Source: Candidatus Alistipes faecavium
Lineage (GTDB): Bacteria > Bacteroidota > Bacteroidia > Bacteroidales > Rikenellaceae
NCBI GenBank assembly: GCA_019118605.1
Contig: DWYP01000017.1
Span: 1 to 64,000 of the forward strand
DNA: 64,000 nucleotides
Direction: 5' to 3'
Shown: one piece after another, positions 44,336 to 52,740 of the stretch
Layout of the letters: each line of letters opens with the position of its first letter
Numbering within the stretch: the stretch's first letter is position 1
Notes under the pieces: model-generated
Seen by the model: the letters and a program-made list of their open reading frames with translations, nothing else
The model's database searches: none
What the model was told of the DNA's origin: nothing
Made by a program: the position numbers and the translations under genes

Positions 44336-45335
44336 AGGCAGCCTGAATGTCTTCGCCGCGGGAGGCGCGAATGGTGGTCTGGATGCCGCGGGCCGTGAGG
44401 GCGTCGCGGAATCGGATCATCGCCTGGTCGTCGGGCGAGAAGTAGGGAGAATCGGGAATGCGGTGGAAACGGATGAGGTTGATACGGCATTTGATGCCGT
44501 TCAGCAGGCGCGTGAGCTCGCGGATGTGGCGCGGGGAGTCGTTCATCCCGCTCATGACGATGTATTCGAAGGATACCCTGCGCTGATGGGTGAAGTCGTG
44601 GCGGCGGAGGATCTCGACGACCCGGGCGATGGGCCAGGCCTTTTCGACGGGCATGATCTCTGCGCGTTCGTCGGGAAAGGGGTTGTGGAGGCTGACCGCG
44701 AGGTGGACGTTTGAGGCTTCGAGGAACCGTTCGAGCTGGGGGACGACCCCTGCCGTCGAGAGGGTGATGCGCGTCGGGGACCATGCGAAGCCCCAGGGGG
44801 CGGTAAGGATTTCGAGGGCGCGGAGGACGTTGTCCATGTTGTCGAGGGGTTCGCCCATTCCCATGAATACGAGGTTCGTGAGATGTTCCCGCTCGGGCAG
44901 GGATACGATCTGGTTGAGGATCTCGGCGGCGGACAGCGACTGCTGGAGACCCTGACGGCCTGTTGCGCAGAAGCGGCATCCCATGCGGCATCCTGCCTGG
45001 GACGATACGCAGAGCGTGGCGCGCTGCCCGTCGGGGATGTATGCCGATTCGATGAAGTGCCCCCGGAGGGTGCGGAAGAGGTATTTTTTCGTTCTGTCGG
45101 AGGATACCGAGACGCGTTCGGGGGGCGTGAGGGCCGGGGTGCAGAGTTCGGCGAGGCGCTGTCTGTTCGCTGCGGAGAGGTCGGTCATCCGGAGGGGGTC
45201 TTCGACGTGGCGGACGTAGAGCCACCGGGCGATCTGGCGTGCGGCAAATCGGGGCATGGCAAGCTGCTCGCAGATTGCTGCGAGTTCTTCGGGGCTTTTG
45301 CCGTAGAGGATCTCCCTGGATTTGGTTCCGGACAT
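44298..45335 (-). CDS. rlmN: 23S rRNA (adenine-C2) methyltransferase RlmN
   Basis: 345 residues. A radical SAM enzyme: CRMGCRFC cluster motif (Cys116, Cys120, Cys123), GMGEPLDNMDNV, and the resolving cysteine Cys334 in EDIQAACGLL. It methylates A2503 of 23S rRNA and A37 of some tRNAs. The last residues (RLRAGI then stop) are coded by the fifth copy of the 68-bp repeat, so the C-terminal tail after Cys334 is only 11 residues and repeat-derived. It is divergent from tonB. Confidence 0.95.
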   Translation of the reverse strand: MSGTKSREILYGKSPEELAAICEQLAMPRFAARQIARWLYVRHVEDPLRMTDLSAANRQRLAELCTPALTPPERVSVSSDRTKKYLFRTLRGHFIESAYIPDGQRATLCVSSQAGCRMGCRFCATGRQGLQQSLSAAEILNQIVSLPEREHLTNLVFMGMGEPLDNMDNVLRALEILTAPWGFAWSPTRITLSTAGVVPQLERFLEASNVHLAVSLHNPFPDERAEIMPVEKAWPIARVVEILRRHDFTHQRRVSFEYIVMSGMNDSPRHIRELTRLLNGIKCRINLIRFHRIPDSPYFSPDDQAMIRFRDALTARGIQTTIRASRGEDIQAACGLLSTRLRAGI

Positions 45336-45352
45336 GCGGGTGCTTTTGCGGA

Positions 45353-45360
45353 CAAAAATA
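45353..45360 (-). promoter_or_regulatory. possible -7 box TATTTTTG for rlmN
   Basis: Fits TAnnTTTG, 17 bases upstream of the rlmN ATG. No -33 partner is evident. Confidence 0.3.
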
Positions 45361-45413
45361 GGTAAAATTTAAAGATTTTTGCCCCGGGAGGCTCAATTTT
45401 GGAAATTTATCCA

Positions 45414-45421
45414 TATATTTG
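45414..45421 (+). promoter_or_regulatory. possible -7 box TATATTTG for tonB
   Basis: Fits TAnnTTTG, 83 bases upstream of the tonB ATG at 45505. The leader in between is AT-poor and holds no frame of note. No -33 box was found. Confidence 0.35.
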
Positions 45422-45504
45422 TGGTGCATAGCCTGCCTATGTGCGCTTCGTCGTGTCGGGCAGTCAGTCGGAACAATTAGCCGAACAATTTAAAACTCAA
45501 ATAG

Positions 45505-46188
45505 ATGGAAATCAAAAAGACCCCCAAAGCGGACCTTCAGAACAAACGCTCGCTGTTGCTCGAAATCGGTCTCGTCGTGTCGCTGGCTCTGGTGATCCTG
45601 GCGTTCTGGTATACGCCCAAGGAGCACAAGATCGAGAAACTCGATCTGCAGACGGCCATCGTCGAGGAGGAGATCACCGAGATTACGCGTCAGGACCAGA
45701 AACCTCCCGAAGCCCCCAAGAAGGTGGAGGTGAAGGTGATTGCCGACCTGCTCCAGGTCGTAACCAACGACACGAAGATTACCACGGAAGTGGACTTCGC
45801 GGAGTTCGACGACAATACGGATTTCGTCCAGACGGTCGAGGTGAAGGAAGAGGTTGTCGAAGAGGACCAGCCGTTCCTGATCGCCGAGACGATGCCCTCG
45901 TTCCAGGGCGGCGACCTCAATACCTTCCGGGCATGGGTTCAGCAGAATGTTCGCTTCCCGCAGATCGCCCTTGAGAACGGTATCCAGGGCCGCGTGGTGC
46001 TGTCGTTCGTGATCGAGAAGGACGGACGTCTGACCAACATCCAGGTGCTGCAGACTCCCGACCGTTCGCTCTCGGAGGAGGCCATCCGCGTGCTGAGCAA
46101 GTCTCCGAAATGGAGCCCGGGCAAGCAGCGTAATCAGGCCGTACGTGTCAAGTATACCCTTCCGGTAGACTTCCGTGTACAGAACTAA
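45505..46188 (+). CDS. TonB family energy transducer
   Basis: 227 residues. A cytoplasmic N terminus (MEIKKTPKADLQNKRSLLLE) precedes one membrane helix (~21-40), a periplasmic linker rich in Glu, Val, Lys and Pro (~45-130) and a TonB C-terminal domain (~140-227: YPQIALENGIQGRVVLSFVIEKDG-type, here FPQIALENG; VKYTLPVDF at the end). It transmits proton-motive energy from ExbBD to outer-membrane transporters such as the SusC protein in this window. It is monocistronic: own promoter region, strong terminator 23 bases after the stop. Confidence 0.92.
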   Translation: MEIKKTPKADLQNKRSLLLEIGLVVSLALVILAFWYTPKEHKIEKLDLQTAIVEEEITEITRQDQKPPEAPKKVEVKVIADLLQVVTNDTKITTEVDFAEFDDNTDFVQTVEVKEEVVEEDQPFLIAETMPSFQGGDLNTFRAWVQQNVRFPQIALENGIQGRVVLSFVIEKDGRLTNIQVLQTPDRSLSEEAIRVLSKSPKWSPGKQRNQAVRVKYTLPVDFRVQN

Positions 46189-46210
46189 GGCGTAATTACA
46201 GCCGTTTAGA

Positions 46211-46242
46211 GGGTATCCTGCTTTCGGGCGGATACCCTTTTT
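46211..46242 (+). terminator. intrinsic terminator of tonB
   Basis: 8-bp stem GGGTATCC / GGATACCC followed directly by TTTTT. Confidence 0.85.
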
Positions 46243-46330
46243 GTCGCATGCGGCACACGCATGCGAACCGTGCGGGCGGGGCGGACGCTCCCGATCCCGT
46301 GCGGAGGAACCGGACAAAAAAAGGAACAAT

Positions 46331-47551
46331 TTGGAAGAGAACAGGAAAAACACGGCTTCAGCCCCGGGCCTTGCGGAGGATTCCCGCGAGCGCGCCGTGC
46401 TGGTCGCCGTGGTGCGCGACAACCAGGAGCCCCGCCAGGCGGAGGAGTTCCTCGACGAACTGGAATTCCTGGCCGAGACGGCCGATATCCGCACGGTGAA
46501 GCGCTTCACGCAGCGGCTCCCGCAGCCCTCGTCGCGCATCTATGTCGGCCCGGGGAAGCTGCAGGAGATCGTGGCTTACTGCCGCGAGGAGGAGATCGAC
46601 GTGGTGATCTTCGACGACGAACTCTCCCCGTCGCAGACGCGCAACATCGAGAAGGAGATGCCCTGCCGGGTGCTCGACCGCACGCGCCTGATCCTCGATA
46701 TCTTCATGTCGCGGGCGCAGACGGCCTACGCCAAGACGCAGGTGCAGCTTGCCAACTACGAATACATGCTTCCGCGCCTCTCGGGCCTGTGGACGCACCT
46801 CGAGCGGCAGCGCGGCGGCACGGGGACGCGCGGCGGAGCGGGCGAGCGTGAGATCGAGACCGACCGGCGCATCATCCGCGACCGGATCGCCAAACTGAAG
46901 GAGGATCTGAAGAAGATCGACCGTCAGATGGCCGTGCAGCGTTCGAACCGCGGGTCGCTGGTTCGCGTGGCGCTGGTGGGCTACACGAACGTGGGGAAAT
47001 CGACGCTTATGAACCTCATTTCGAAGAGCGATGTCTTCGCCGAGAACAAGCTCTTCGCGACGCTCGACACGACGGTGCGGAAGGTGGTCTTCGACAACCT
47101 CCCTTTCCTGTTGTCCGACACGGTGGGCTTCATCCGCAAGCTGCCCACGGAGCTGATCGAGTCGTTCAAGTCGACGCTCGACGAGGTGCGCGAGGCGGAT
47201 CTTCTGGTGCATGTGGTCGACATCTCGCACCCGCAGTTCGAGGAGCAGATCGCCGTGGTGAAGCAGACGCTGCAGGAGATCGGCGCGGGCGACAAGCCGG
47301 TCTACCTGGTCTTCAACAAGGTCGATGCCTACCGGTGGGTCGAGAAGGATGCCGACGACCTGACGCCCGCCACGCGTGAGAACCGCTCGCTCGAGGAGCT
47401 GAAGCGGAGCTGGATCGCACAGGCCAATACGCCGTGCATCTTCCTTTCGGCGCTCGAGCGCCTGAACCTGGAAAAATTCCGCTCGGATCTGTACGGTATG
47501 GTGCGGGAGATTCATGCCGGGCGTTACCCGTTCAACAACTTTCTCTATTGA
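46331..47551 (+). CDS. hflX: GTPase HflX
   Basis: 406 residues if translated from the TTG at 46331 (LEENRKNTASAPG). The frame is open further up to 46241, but that part overlaps the tonB terminator, and there is no in-frame ATG near the conserved start; an A-rich tract precedes the TTG. The HflX N-domain (~20-150: QRLPQPSSRIYVGPGKLQEI) and a coiled connector with GGTGTRGGAGEREIETDRR are followed by a G domain with P-loop VGYTNVGKST (~217-226), DTVGFIRKLP (G3) and NKVD (G4). It splits stalled ribosomes and acts in stress recovery. upp follows 32 bases downstream. Confidence 0.93.
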   Translation: MEENRKNTASAPGLAEDSRERAVLVAVVRDNQEPRQAEEFLDELEFLAETADIRTVKRFTQRLPQPSSRIYVGPGKLQEIVAYCREEEIDVVIFDDELSPSQTRNIEKEMPCRVLDRTRLILDIFMSRAQTAYAKTQVQLANYEYMLPRLSGLWTHLERQRGGTGTRGGAGEREIETDRRIIRDRIAKLKEDLKKIDRQMAVQRSNRGSLVRVALVGYTNVGKSTLMNLISKSDVFAENKLFATLDTTVRKVVFDNLPFLLSDTVGFIRKLPTELIESFKSTLDEVREADLLVHVVDISHPQFEEQIAVVKQTLQEIGAGDKPVYLVFNKVDAYRWVEKDADDLTPATRENRSLEELKRSWIAQANTPCIFLSALERLNLEKFRSDLYGMVREIHAGRYPFNNFLY

Positions 47552-47583
47552 AACAATCCGTATAACCCATCCGAACAGAACAT

Positions 47584-48240
47584 ATGACAGTGCATGTATT
47601 ATCCGAGCAGAACACGATTCTGAACAAATTCCTGGCGCAGATCCGCGACAAGCGCATCCAGCAGGACTCGATGCGCTTCCGCCGCAACATGGAACGCATC
47701 GGCGAGATCACGGCCTACGAGATCTCGAAGACGTTGAATTACAGGACGAGCGTTGTGGAGACCCCGCTGGGCGAGGCGTCCGTCGAGATGATCGACGATC
47801 AGATCGTGCTGGCTACGGTGCTCCGTGCGGGCCTTCCCTACCACCAGGGTTTTCTGAACTTCTTCGACGATGCGCAGAACGCCTTCGTCTCGGCCTACCG
47901 CAAGAGCACCAAGGACGGGAAGTTCACCGTGAAGGTGGAGTACATCTCCTGCGGGAGCTTCGAGGGCAAGACGCTGCTTCTCGTCGATCCGATGCTTGCC
48001 ACGGGATCGTCGCTGGTGCTGACCTACGAGGCGCTGTGCCAGAAGGGCGGGATGCCGCTCCATACGCACGTGGCGTCGGTCATAGCCAGCGAGCAGGGGC
48101 TCGACTATGCGATGAAACACATGCCGCGCCAGGACACGACGATCTGGGTGGCCGCCGTCGACGAGGAGTTGACGTCGCGGGCCTACATCGTCCCGGGCAT
48201 CGGGGATGCCGGCGACCTGGCCTACGGGGAGAAGATCTGA
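47584..48240 (+). CDS. upp: uracil phosphoribosyltransferase
   Basis: 218 residues. Makes UMP from uracil and PRPP. The PRPP-binding loop VDPMLATGSSLVL is at about 135-147, and the uracil-binding C-terminal segment is YIVPGIGDAGDLAYG. The N terminus (MTVHVLSEQNTILNKFLAQIRDK) matches the Bacteroidota form. It is followed, with 1 base between stop and start, by the LTA-synthase-like gene. Confidence 0.95.
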   Translation: MTVHVLSEQNTILNKFLAQIRDKRIQQDSMRFRRNMERIGEITAYEISKTLNYRTSVVETPLGEASVEMIDDQIVLATVLRAGLPYHQGFLNFFDDAQNAFVSAYRKSTKDGKFTVKVEYISCGSFEGKTLLLVDPMLATGSSLVLTYEALCQKGGMPLHTHVASVIASEQGLDYAMKHMPRQDTTIWVAAVDEELTSRAYIVPGIGDAGDLAYGEKI

Positions 48241-48241
48241 G

Positions 48242-50080
48242 ATGAAACGCCGGCTCGCCTTCCTTGCGGCGGTATTCGCCGTGACGGCCGTGCTGATGGC
48301 GCTGCAGAAGCCCGTCTTTATGGCCTGGTACGCCGCCGATGCGGCGGGACTGGGAGCCGGGGCGTGGTTCGAGGTGCTGCTGCACGGGCTGTCGCTCGAC
48401 GCCACGGTGGCGGGTTACGTCACGGTCATCCCGCTGCTGGCGACGCTCGTTTCGTTGTGGGTGCCTCTTTCCGAGCGTTTCTGGAGGGGTTTCCTGACGA
48501 CCTATTTCGTAGTGATCTCCGTCGTGACGGCGCTGATCTTCACGGTCGACGTGGCGTTGTATGAACACTGGGGCTTCCGCCTCGACGCGACGATCCTGAT
48601 CTACCTCTCCGACCCGAAGGATGCCATGGCGAGCGTCGACTGGTGGACGGCCGTGCGGCAGCTTGCGCTGGCGGCGCTCTACGCCGCGCTGATGATCTGG
48701 GCCTACCGGCAGGTGCTGCGGCTTTTCGACGGCCGCCCGGCGGGATGGCTCGGGGCGTCGCTCGGGAGCCTGGCCCTTCTGCTGGCGGGCGGATTCGACT
48801 TCCTTGCCATCCGGGGCGGCATGGGCGCCTCGGTGGCCAACGTCTCGAAGGTCTACTTCAGCTCCGAGATGTTCCTGAACCACGCCGCCACGAACCCCGT
48901 CTTTTCGTTCCTCTCGACCCTCGGCGACCGCGACGACTATGCCGCGGCCTATCCCTTCTTCGACGAGGCGACGCGTGAGGAGAAGTTCTCCGCACTGCGC
49001 GGCGACGGCACGGGGGCCCCGGCCGCACGGGTGTTGCGCGAAGGCGTCGTGCGCCCGAATGTCGTGGTGGTGATCCTCGAGAGCTTCGCCCGCACGGTCA
49101 TGGACGAGACGGTCGACGGCGAGCCGGTCATGCCCTACATGCAGCGGCTCAAGTCGGAGGGCGTGTGGTTCGAGAACTTCTTCGCCAATTCGTTCCGCAC
49201 CGACCGGGGCGAGGTGGCCATCCTGAGCGGCTTTCCGGCGCAGACGCGCATGTCGATCATGAAACTCCCTGCCAAGAGCCGCAACCTTCCGTCGCTTGCC
49301 CGCTCGCTTGCCCGCGAGGGCTACGCCACGAGCTTTGCCTACGGCGGAGACCTGAACTTCACGAACCAGGCGTCGTACATGTACGCCACGGGGTGGCAGG
49401 AACTCGTCTGGCAGAAGGATCTGGCGTTCGACACCCCGCCGGCCGACTGGGGCTACGACGACGCCGTGATGTGCGCGTGGTTTGCCGACCGGGTCATCGC
49501 GCTGAGCGAGGGCGGGCAACCCTTCCTTGCGGGGCTTCTGACGCTGAGCAGCCATACGCCCTTCGATGTGCCCTATGCGAAGTTCTCCGACCGGGAGCTT
49601 AACGCCATGGCCTTCTCGGACGAGTGCGTCGGGCGGATGCTCGACCGCCTGAAGGGCTCCGCGGCGTGGGACAATCTGCTCGTGGTGCTGGTTGCCGACC
49701 ACGGCTTTCCCTACCCGAAGACGCTCTCCTACAACGAGCCGCTGCGCCACCGCATACCGATGATCTGGACGGGCGGGGCGGTTGCCGGGCCTCGTGAGGT
49801 CGAAACCTATGCCTCGCAGATCGACCTTGCGGCGACGCTGCTCGCACAGCTGGGCGTCGCGCACGACGATTTCGCCTACAGCAAGGATATCTTCTCGCCG
49901 GCGCCGCCGCGGAAGTTCGCCTACTATACGTTCAACGACGGATTCGGTGTGGTCGATTCGCTGGGAGCCGCTGTGTGGGACGCCACGGGCGACCGGATCG
50001 TCACCGAGACGAACCCGGAGCTGCTCGACGTCGGGCGCACGATGCTGCAGACCACCTACGCGGATATCGCGGCGCGATGA
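48242..50080 (+). CDS. LTA-synthase/phosphoglycerol-transferase-like membrane sulfatase-fold protein
   Basis: 612 residues from the ATG at 48242; an upstream frame start lies inside upp. Five N-terminal membrane helices (~5-200) are followed by a periplasmic alkaline-phosphatase/sulfatase domain (~270-560). This domain has NVVVVILESFART (metal ligand Glu), the probable nucleophile Thr320 in SFRTDRGEVA, LLTLSSHTPFDVP and VVLVADHGFPYP. Family members transfer phosphoglycerol or phosphoethanolamine; in a Gram-negative Bacteroidota the likely target is an envelope glycan or lipid A, but that is inference. Confidence 0.88.
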   Translation: MKRRLAFLAAVFAVTAVLMALQKPVFMAWYAADAAGLGAGAWFEVLLHGLSLDATVAGYVTVIPLLATLVSLWVPLSERFWRGFLTTYFVVISVVTALIFTVDVALYEHWGFRLDATILIYLSDPKDAMASVDWWTAVRQLALAALYAALMIWAYRQVLRLFDGRPAGWLGASLGSLALLLAGGFDFLAIRGGMGASVANVSKVYFSSEMFLNHAATNPVFSFLSTLGDRDDYAAAYPFFDEATREEKFSALRGDGTGAPAARVLREGVVRPNVVVVILESFARTVMDETVDGEPVMPYMQRLKSEGVWFENFFANSFRTDRGEVAILSGFPAQTRMSIMKLPAKSRNLPSLARSLAREGYATSFAYGGDLNFTNQASYMYATGWQELVWQKDLAFDTPPADWGYDDAVMCAWFADRVIALSEGGQPFLAGLLTLSSHTPFDVPYAKFSDRELNAMAFSDECVGRMLDRLKGSAAWDNLLVVLVADHGFPYPKTLSYNEPLRHRIPMIWTGGAVAGPREVETYASQIDLAATLLAQLGVAHDDFAYSKDIFSPAPPRKFAYYTFNDGFGVVDSLGAAVWDATGDRIVTETNPELLDVGRTMLQTTYADIAAR

Positions 50081-50112
50081 GCGGCTGCAGGCAGAATCCC
50101 CCTTTTTAGGTA

Positions 50113-50143
50113 TTGACGCTACCGCGTGGAGGAGCTATCTTTG
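50113..50143 (+). promoter_or_regulatory. promoter TTG-N20-TATCTTTG for the hemerythrin-LuxR gene
   Basis: TTG at 50113-50115 and a perfect TAnnTTTG at 50136-50143 with 20-base spacing, 29 bases before the ATG at 50173. Confidence 0.7.
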
Positions 50144-50172
50144 CAGAATGGATGAATCATACCCGATGAACT

Positions 50173-51105
50173 ATGTACAGAACCGGAGGATATACAGGCG
50201 ATGACCGGATGTGCGACCTGGTGTGCGACCGTTATGCGGTGCTTCAGGTCATGAGCCGTTTCGGCATTGCGCTGGGCTTCGGCGACAAGACGATTGCGGA
50301 GGTCTGCGAGGAGAACCGCGTCGATGCGGCGACGTTCCTTGCCGTGGTCAACATGCTGATGGGCTTGGGTGTCGGTGCGGATGTATCCTCCGAAGTCTCC
50401 GTGCGGACGCTGACCGACTACCTGCACAATGCCCACGGCTATTTTCTCGATTTCCGCCTCCCGGCCATCCGGCGCAAGCTGATCGAGGCGATCGACTGTT
50501 CGTCGAGCGACGTGGCCTTTGCCATTCTGCGCTTTTTCGACGAGTATGTCGCCGAGGTGCAGCGTCATATGGCCTACGAGGAGCAGACCGTTTTCCCGTA
50601 CGTCGAGTCGCTCCTATCCGGGGAGAAGAACACCTCCTATTCGATGGAGATCTTCCGCCGTCAGCACGACCAGGTGGAGACCAAACTCCGCGAGTTGAAG
50701 AACATCATCATCAAATACTACCCCTCGGGCAGCACGAACGAACTGAACGGCGTGCTGTTCGACATCTTCACGTGCGAACAGGAGCTGGCGTCGCACAACG
50801 CCGTGGAGGATGATATTTTCGTTCCGGCCGTGGAGCGCCTGGCCTCGGAATCGCCGCGTGCGGGGCGTCCGGAGCCGTTGAGCGCCCGGGAACGGGAGAT
50901 CATCGTGTGCGTGGTGAAGGGGTTGACCAACAAGCAGATCGCCGATGCACTCTGCATTTCGACCCACACGGTGATCACGCACCGCCGCAACATTGCCGCG
51001 AAGCTGCAGATCCACTCCGCGGCAGGGCTTACGATCTATGCCATCGTGAACAACCTGGTCGAGCTGTCCGAAATCCGCGAGACGATCCACGAGCCGCAGC
51101 CATGA
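50173..51105 (+). CDS. hemerythrin-domain LuxR-type transcriptional regulator
   Basis: 310 residues. Residues ~1-80 form an N-terminal domain (MSRFGIALGFGDKTIAEVCEE) like the N-domain of ScdA/YtfE-type iron-sulfur repair proteins. Residues ~85-225 form a hemerythrin four-helix domain with di-iron ligands in HMAYEEQTVFPYVE, RRQHDQVE and HNAVEDDIFVP. Residues ~240-305 are a LuxR/NarL helix-turn-helix (LSAREREIIVCVVKGLTNKQIADALCI). Sensing of oxygen, nitric oxide or iron state by the di-iron centre and direct DNA binding is likely but inferred. The stop overlaps the start of the cation transporter (ATGA). Confidence 0.9.
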   Translation: MYRTGGYTGDDRMCDLVCDRYAVLQVMSRFGIALGFGDKTIAEVCEENRVDAATFLAVVNMLMGLGVGADVSSEVSVRTLTDYLHNAHGYFLDFRLPAIRRKLIEAIDCSSSDVAFAILRFFDEYVAEVQRHMAYEEQTVFPYVESLLSGEKNTSYSMEIFRRQHDQVETKLRELKNIIIKYYPSGSTNELNGVLFDIFTCEQELASHNAVEDDIFVPAVERLASESPRAGRPEPLSAREREIIVCVVKGLTNKQIADALCISTHTVITHRRNIAAKLQIHSAAGLTIYAIVNNLVELSEIRETIHEPQP

Positions 51106-52037
51106 AACCCTCCTCCGAACCCCGAAGCGCCCGGCACGTACATCCGGGCCATTCCCACTCCCACCACGCGCATGCCCTGACGTCGCTCAACCGGGCCTTC
51201 ATCTGGGGCATCGTGCTCAATGCCGCCTTCGTGGCGGTCGAATTCGCCGTGGGCCTGTGGTACGGATCCATGGGGCTGCTCTCCGACGCAGGGCACAATC
51301 TCTCGGACGTGGCGAGCCTGCTGCTGGCGATGCTGGCCTTCCGCCTGGCGCAGGCGCACGCCACGCCGCGCTATACCTACGGCTACAAGAAGAGCACGGT
51401 ACTTATCTCGCTGCTCAACTCTGTCATTCTGATGATTGCCGTGGGGGTGATCGTCGCCGAAAGCGTCAACCGCATGCTCCATCCCGAGCCGGTTGCCGGC
51501 GGGGCCATCGCCTGGACGGCCGGCATCGGCGTTGCGGTCAACGGCTTTACCGCGTGGCTCTTCCTCCGCGACAAGGACCGCGACCTGAACGTGCGGGGCG
51601 CCTACCTGCACATGGCTGCCGATGCGCTGGTCTCGATCGGTGTGCTGGTCTCGGGCGTCGTCATCTCCTTCACGGGGTGGACGGTCGTCGATCCGATCGT
51701 GGCATTGGCGGTCGCCGGGGTGATTGTCGCCTCGGTGTGGTCGCTGATGCGCGACAGCCTGCGGCTTTCGCTCGACGGCGTTCCGGCGGGCATCGACATC
51801 TCGGATCTCGGGCGGTCGATGACCGGCGTGGCGGGAGTCCGTACGGTGCACCACATCCATGTCTGGGCCCTGAGTACCACGGAGAACGCCCTCACGGCCC
51901 ACGTCGTGTTGGACGATGCCGGCAGCATGGAGGCGTCGAAACATGCGCTGAAACACCTGCTTCGGGAGAAGGGCATTGCGCATGCGACGTTGGAGTTCGA
52001 ATTCCCGGGGGAGAGCTGCGAAGACCTCAGCGACTGA
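51102..52037 (+). CDS. cation diffusion facilitator (CzcD/ZitB-like) metal exporter
   Basis: 311 residues. A His-rich N terminus (HVHPGHSHSHHAH) is followed by six helices (~25-215). The metal site is formed by LLSDAGHNLSDV in helix 2 and HMAADALVSIG in helix 5 (HxxxD pairs). A cytoplasmic C-terminal dimer domain follows (~220-305: VHHIHVWALS). It exports zinc or a similar divalent cation by proton exchange. Translational coupling to the hemerythrin-LuxR gene suggests that metal export and redox/nitrosative sensing are linked here. Confidence 0.92.
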   Translation: MKPSSEPRSARHVHPGHSHSHHAHALTSLNRAFIWGIVLNAAFVAVEFAVGLWYGSMGLLSDAGHNLSDVASLLLAMLAFRLAQAHATPRYTYGYKKSTVLISLLNSVILMIAVGVIVAESVNRMLHPEPVAGGAIAWTAGIGVAVNGFTAWLFLRDKDRDLNVRGAYLHMAADALVSIGVLVSGVVISFTGWTVVDPIVALAVAGVIVASVWSLMRDSLRLSLDGVPAGIDISDLGRSMTGVAGVRTVHHIHVWALSTTENALTAHVVLDDAGSMEASKHALKHLLREKGIAHATLEFEFPGESCEDLSD

Positions 52038-52069
52038 CTTCGCGCTTCCAACCCCTCGCCGCATATGAA

Positions 52070-52105
52070 ACACGGGACGCCCCTCTTCGGAAGGGCGTCC
52101 CGTGT
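52070..52105. terminator. bidirectional terminator between CDF and yidD genes
   Basis: A 13-bp stem (ACACGGGACGCCC / GGGCGTCCCGTGT) with a loop of about ten bases, between convergent genes, followed on the plus strand by a weak T-rich stretch. Confidence 0.8.
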
Positions 52106-52126
52106 CTTGTCGCCTCGTTCCCGGCT

Positions 52127-52393
52127 TCAGGGCACGGGGTCGTATCCGCTGCCTCCCCAGGGGTGGCATTTCGCCAGCCGCTTTACCGAGAGCCACAGCC
52201 CCTTCAGGGGCCCGTACCTGCGCAGTGCCTCGAGGGCGTATTGCGAGCAGGTGGGCGTAAAGCGGCAGGAGGGCGGCGTCAGGGGCGAGATGCAGAGCTG
52301 GTAGAAACGTACGAGCGCGATCAGCGGGAAGGCGCCGATGCGTTTACAGAGCCGCAGCAATCGTTTCCAGAATCCTTCGGACGGCATGGGCAA
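52127..52393 (-). CDS. yidD: membrane protein insertion efficiency factor YidD
   Basis: 88 residues (82-86 if a later Met is used). Signature [34 protein letters not shown] and [18 protein letters not shown], read in two parts, with three conserved cysteines. It assists YidC-dependent membrane insertion. The start lies 50 bases inside the rnpA gene, a common rnpA-yidD arrangement. It is the last gene of the long minus-strand run from 60425. Confidence 0.93.
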   Translation of the reverse strand: MPMPSEGFWKRLLRLCKRIGAFPLIALVRFYQLCISPLTPPSCRFTPTCSQYALEALRRYGPLKGLWLSVKRLAKCHPWGGSGYDPVP

Positions 52394-52712
52394 TGGTTTT
52401 GTATGGCAGGGCCTCCTTCGAGGAATATACGAGCGCCAGGTCGATGTTGACGGGCCTGTCGCTGCGGAGGATCTCCTTCTGCAGGCGGTACGCCTCCTTG
52501 GTACGACGCCGGAGGAGGTTGCGGCGGTTTGCGCGTTTGTGGAATTTCTTCGGAACGGAACACATCACCTCTACCGAGCGCTCGGTGTCGGGTTCCGCGA
52601 ACCATACGTAGCGGAAGGGGAATACGAAGCCGCTTTCGCCGCTTTCGAAGAGGCGGCGAATGGCTCCCATCGAACGGAGCCTTTCGGTCCGGGGAAGCGA
52701 GTGCTCAGCCAT
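52344..52712 (-). CDS. rnpA: ribonuclease P protein component
   Basis: 122 residues, basic. The RNR motif is in [18 protein letters not shown] (about 58-75), and the N-terminal F-x-F-x-Y pattern is in [10 protein letters not shown]. It binds RNase P RNA and helps 5' processing of tRNA precursors. It overlaps yidD by 50 bases and lies 28 bases after hemD. rpmH, the usual neighbour in many bacteria, is not here. Confidence 0.93.
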   Translation of the reverse strand: MAEHSLPRTERLRSMGAIRRLFESGESGFVFPFRYVWFAEPDTERSVEVMCSVPKKFHKRANRRNLLRRRTKEAYRLQKEILRSDRPVNIDLALVYSSKEALPYKTIAHAVRRILETIAAAL

Positions 52713-52740
52713 TCTTCTGCGAGCGCCGCGCGGGCGCAGT

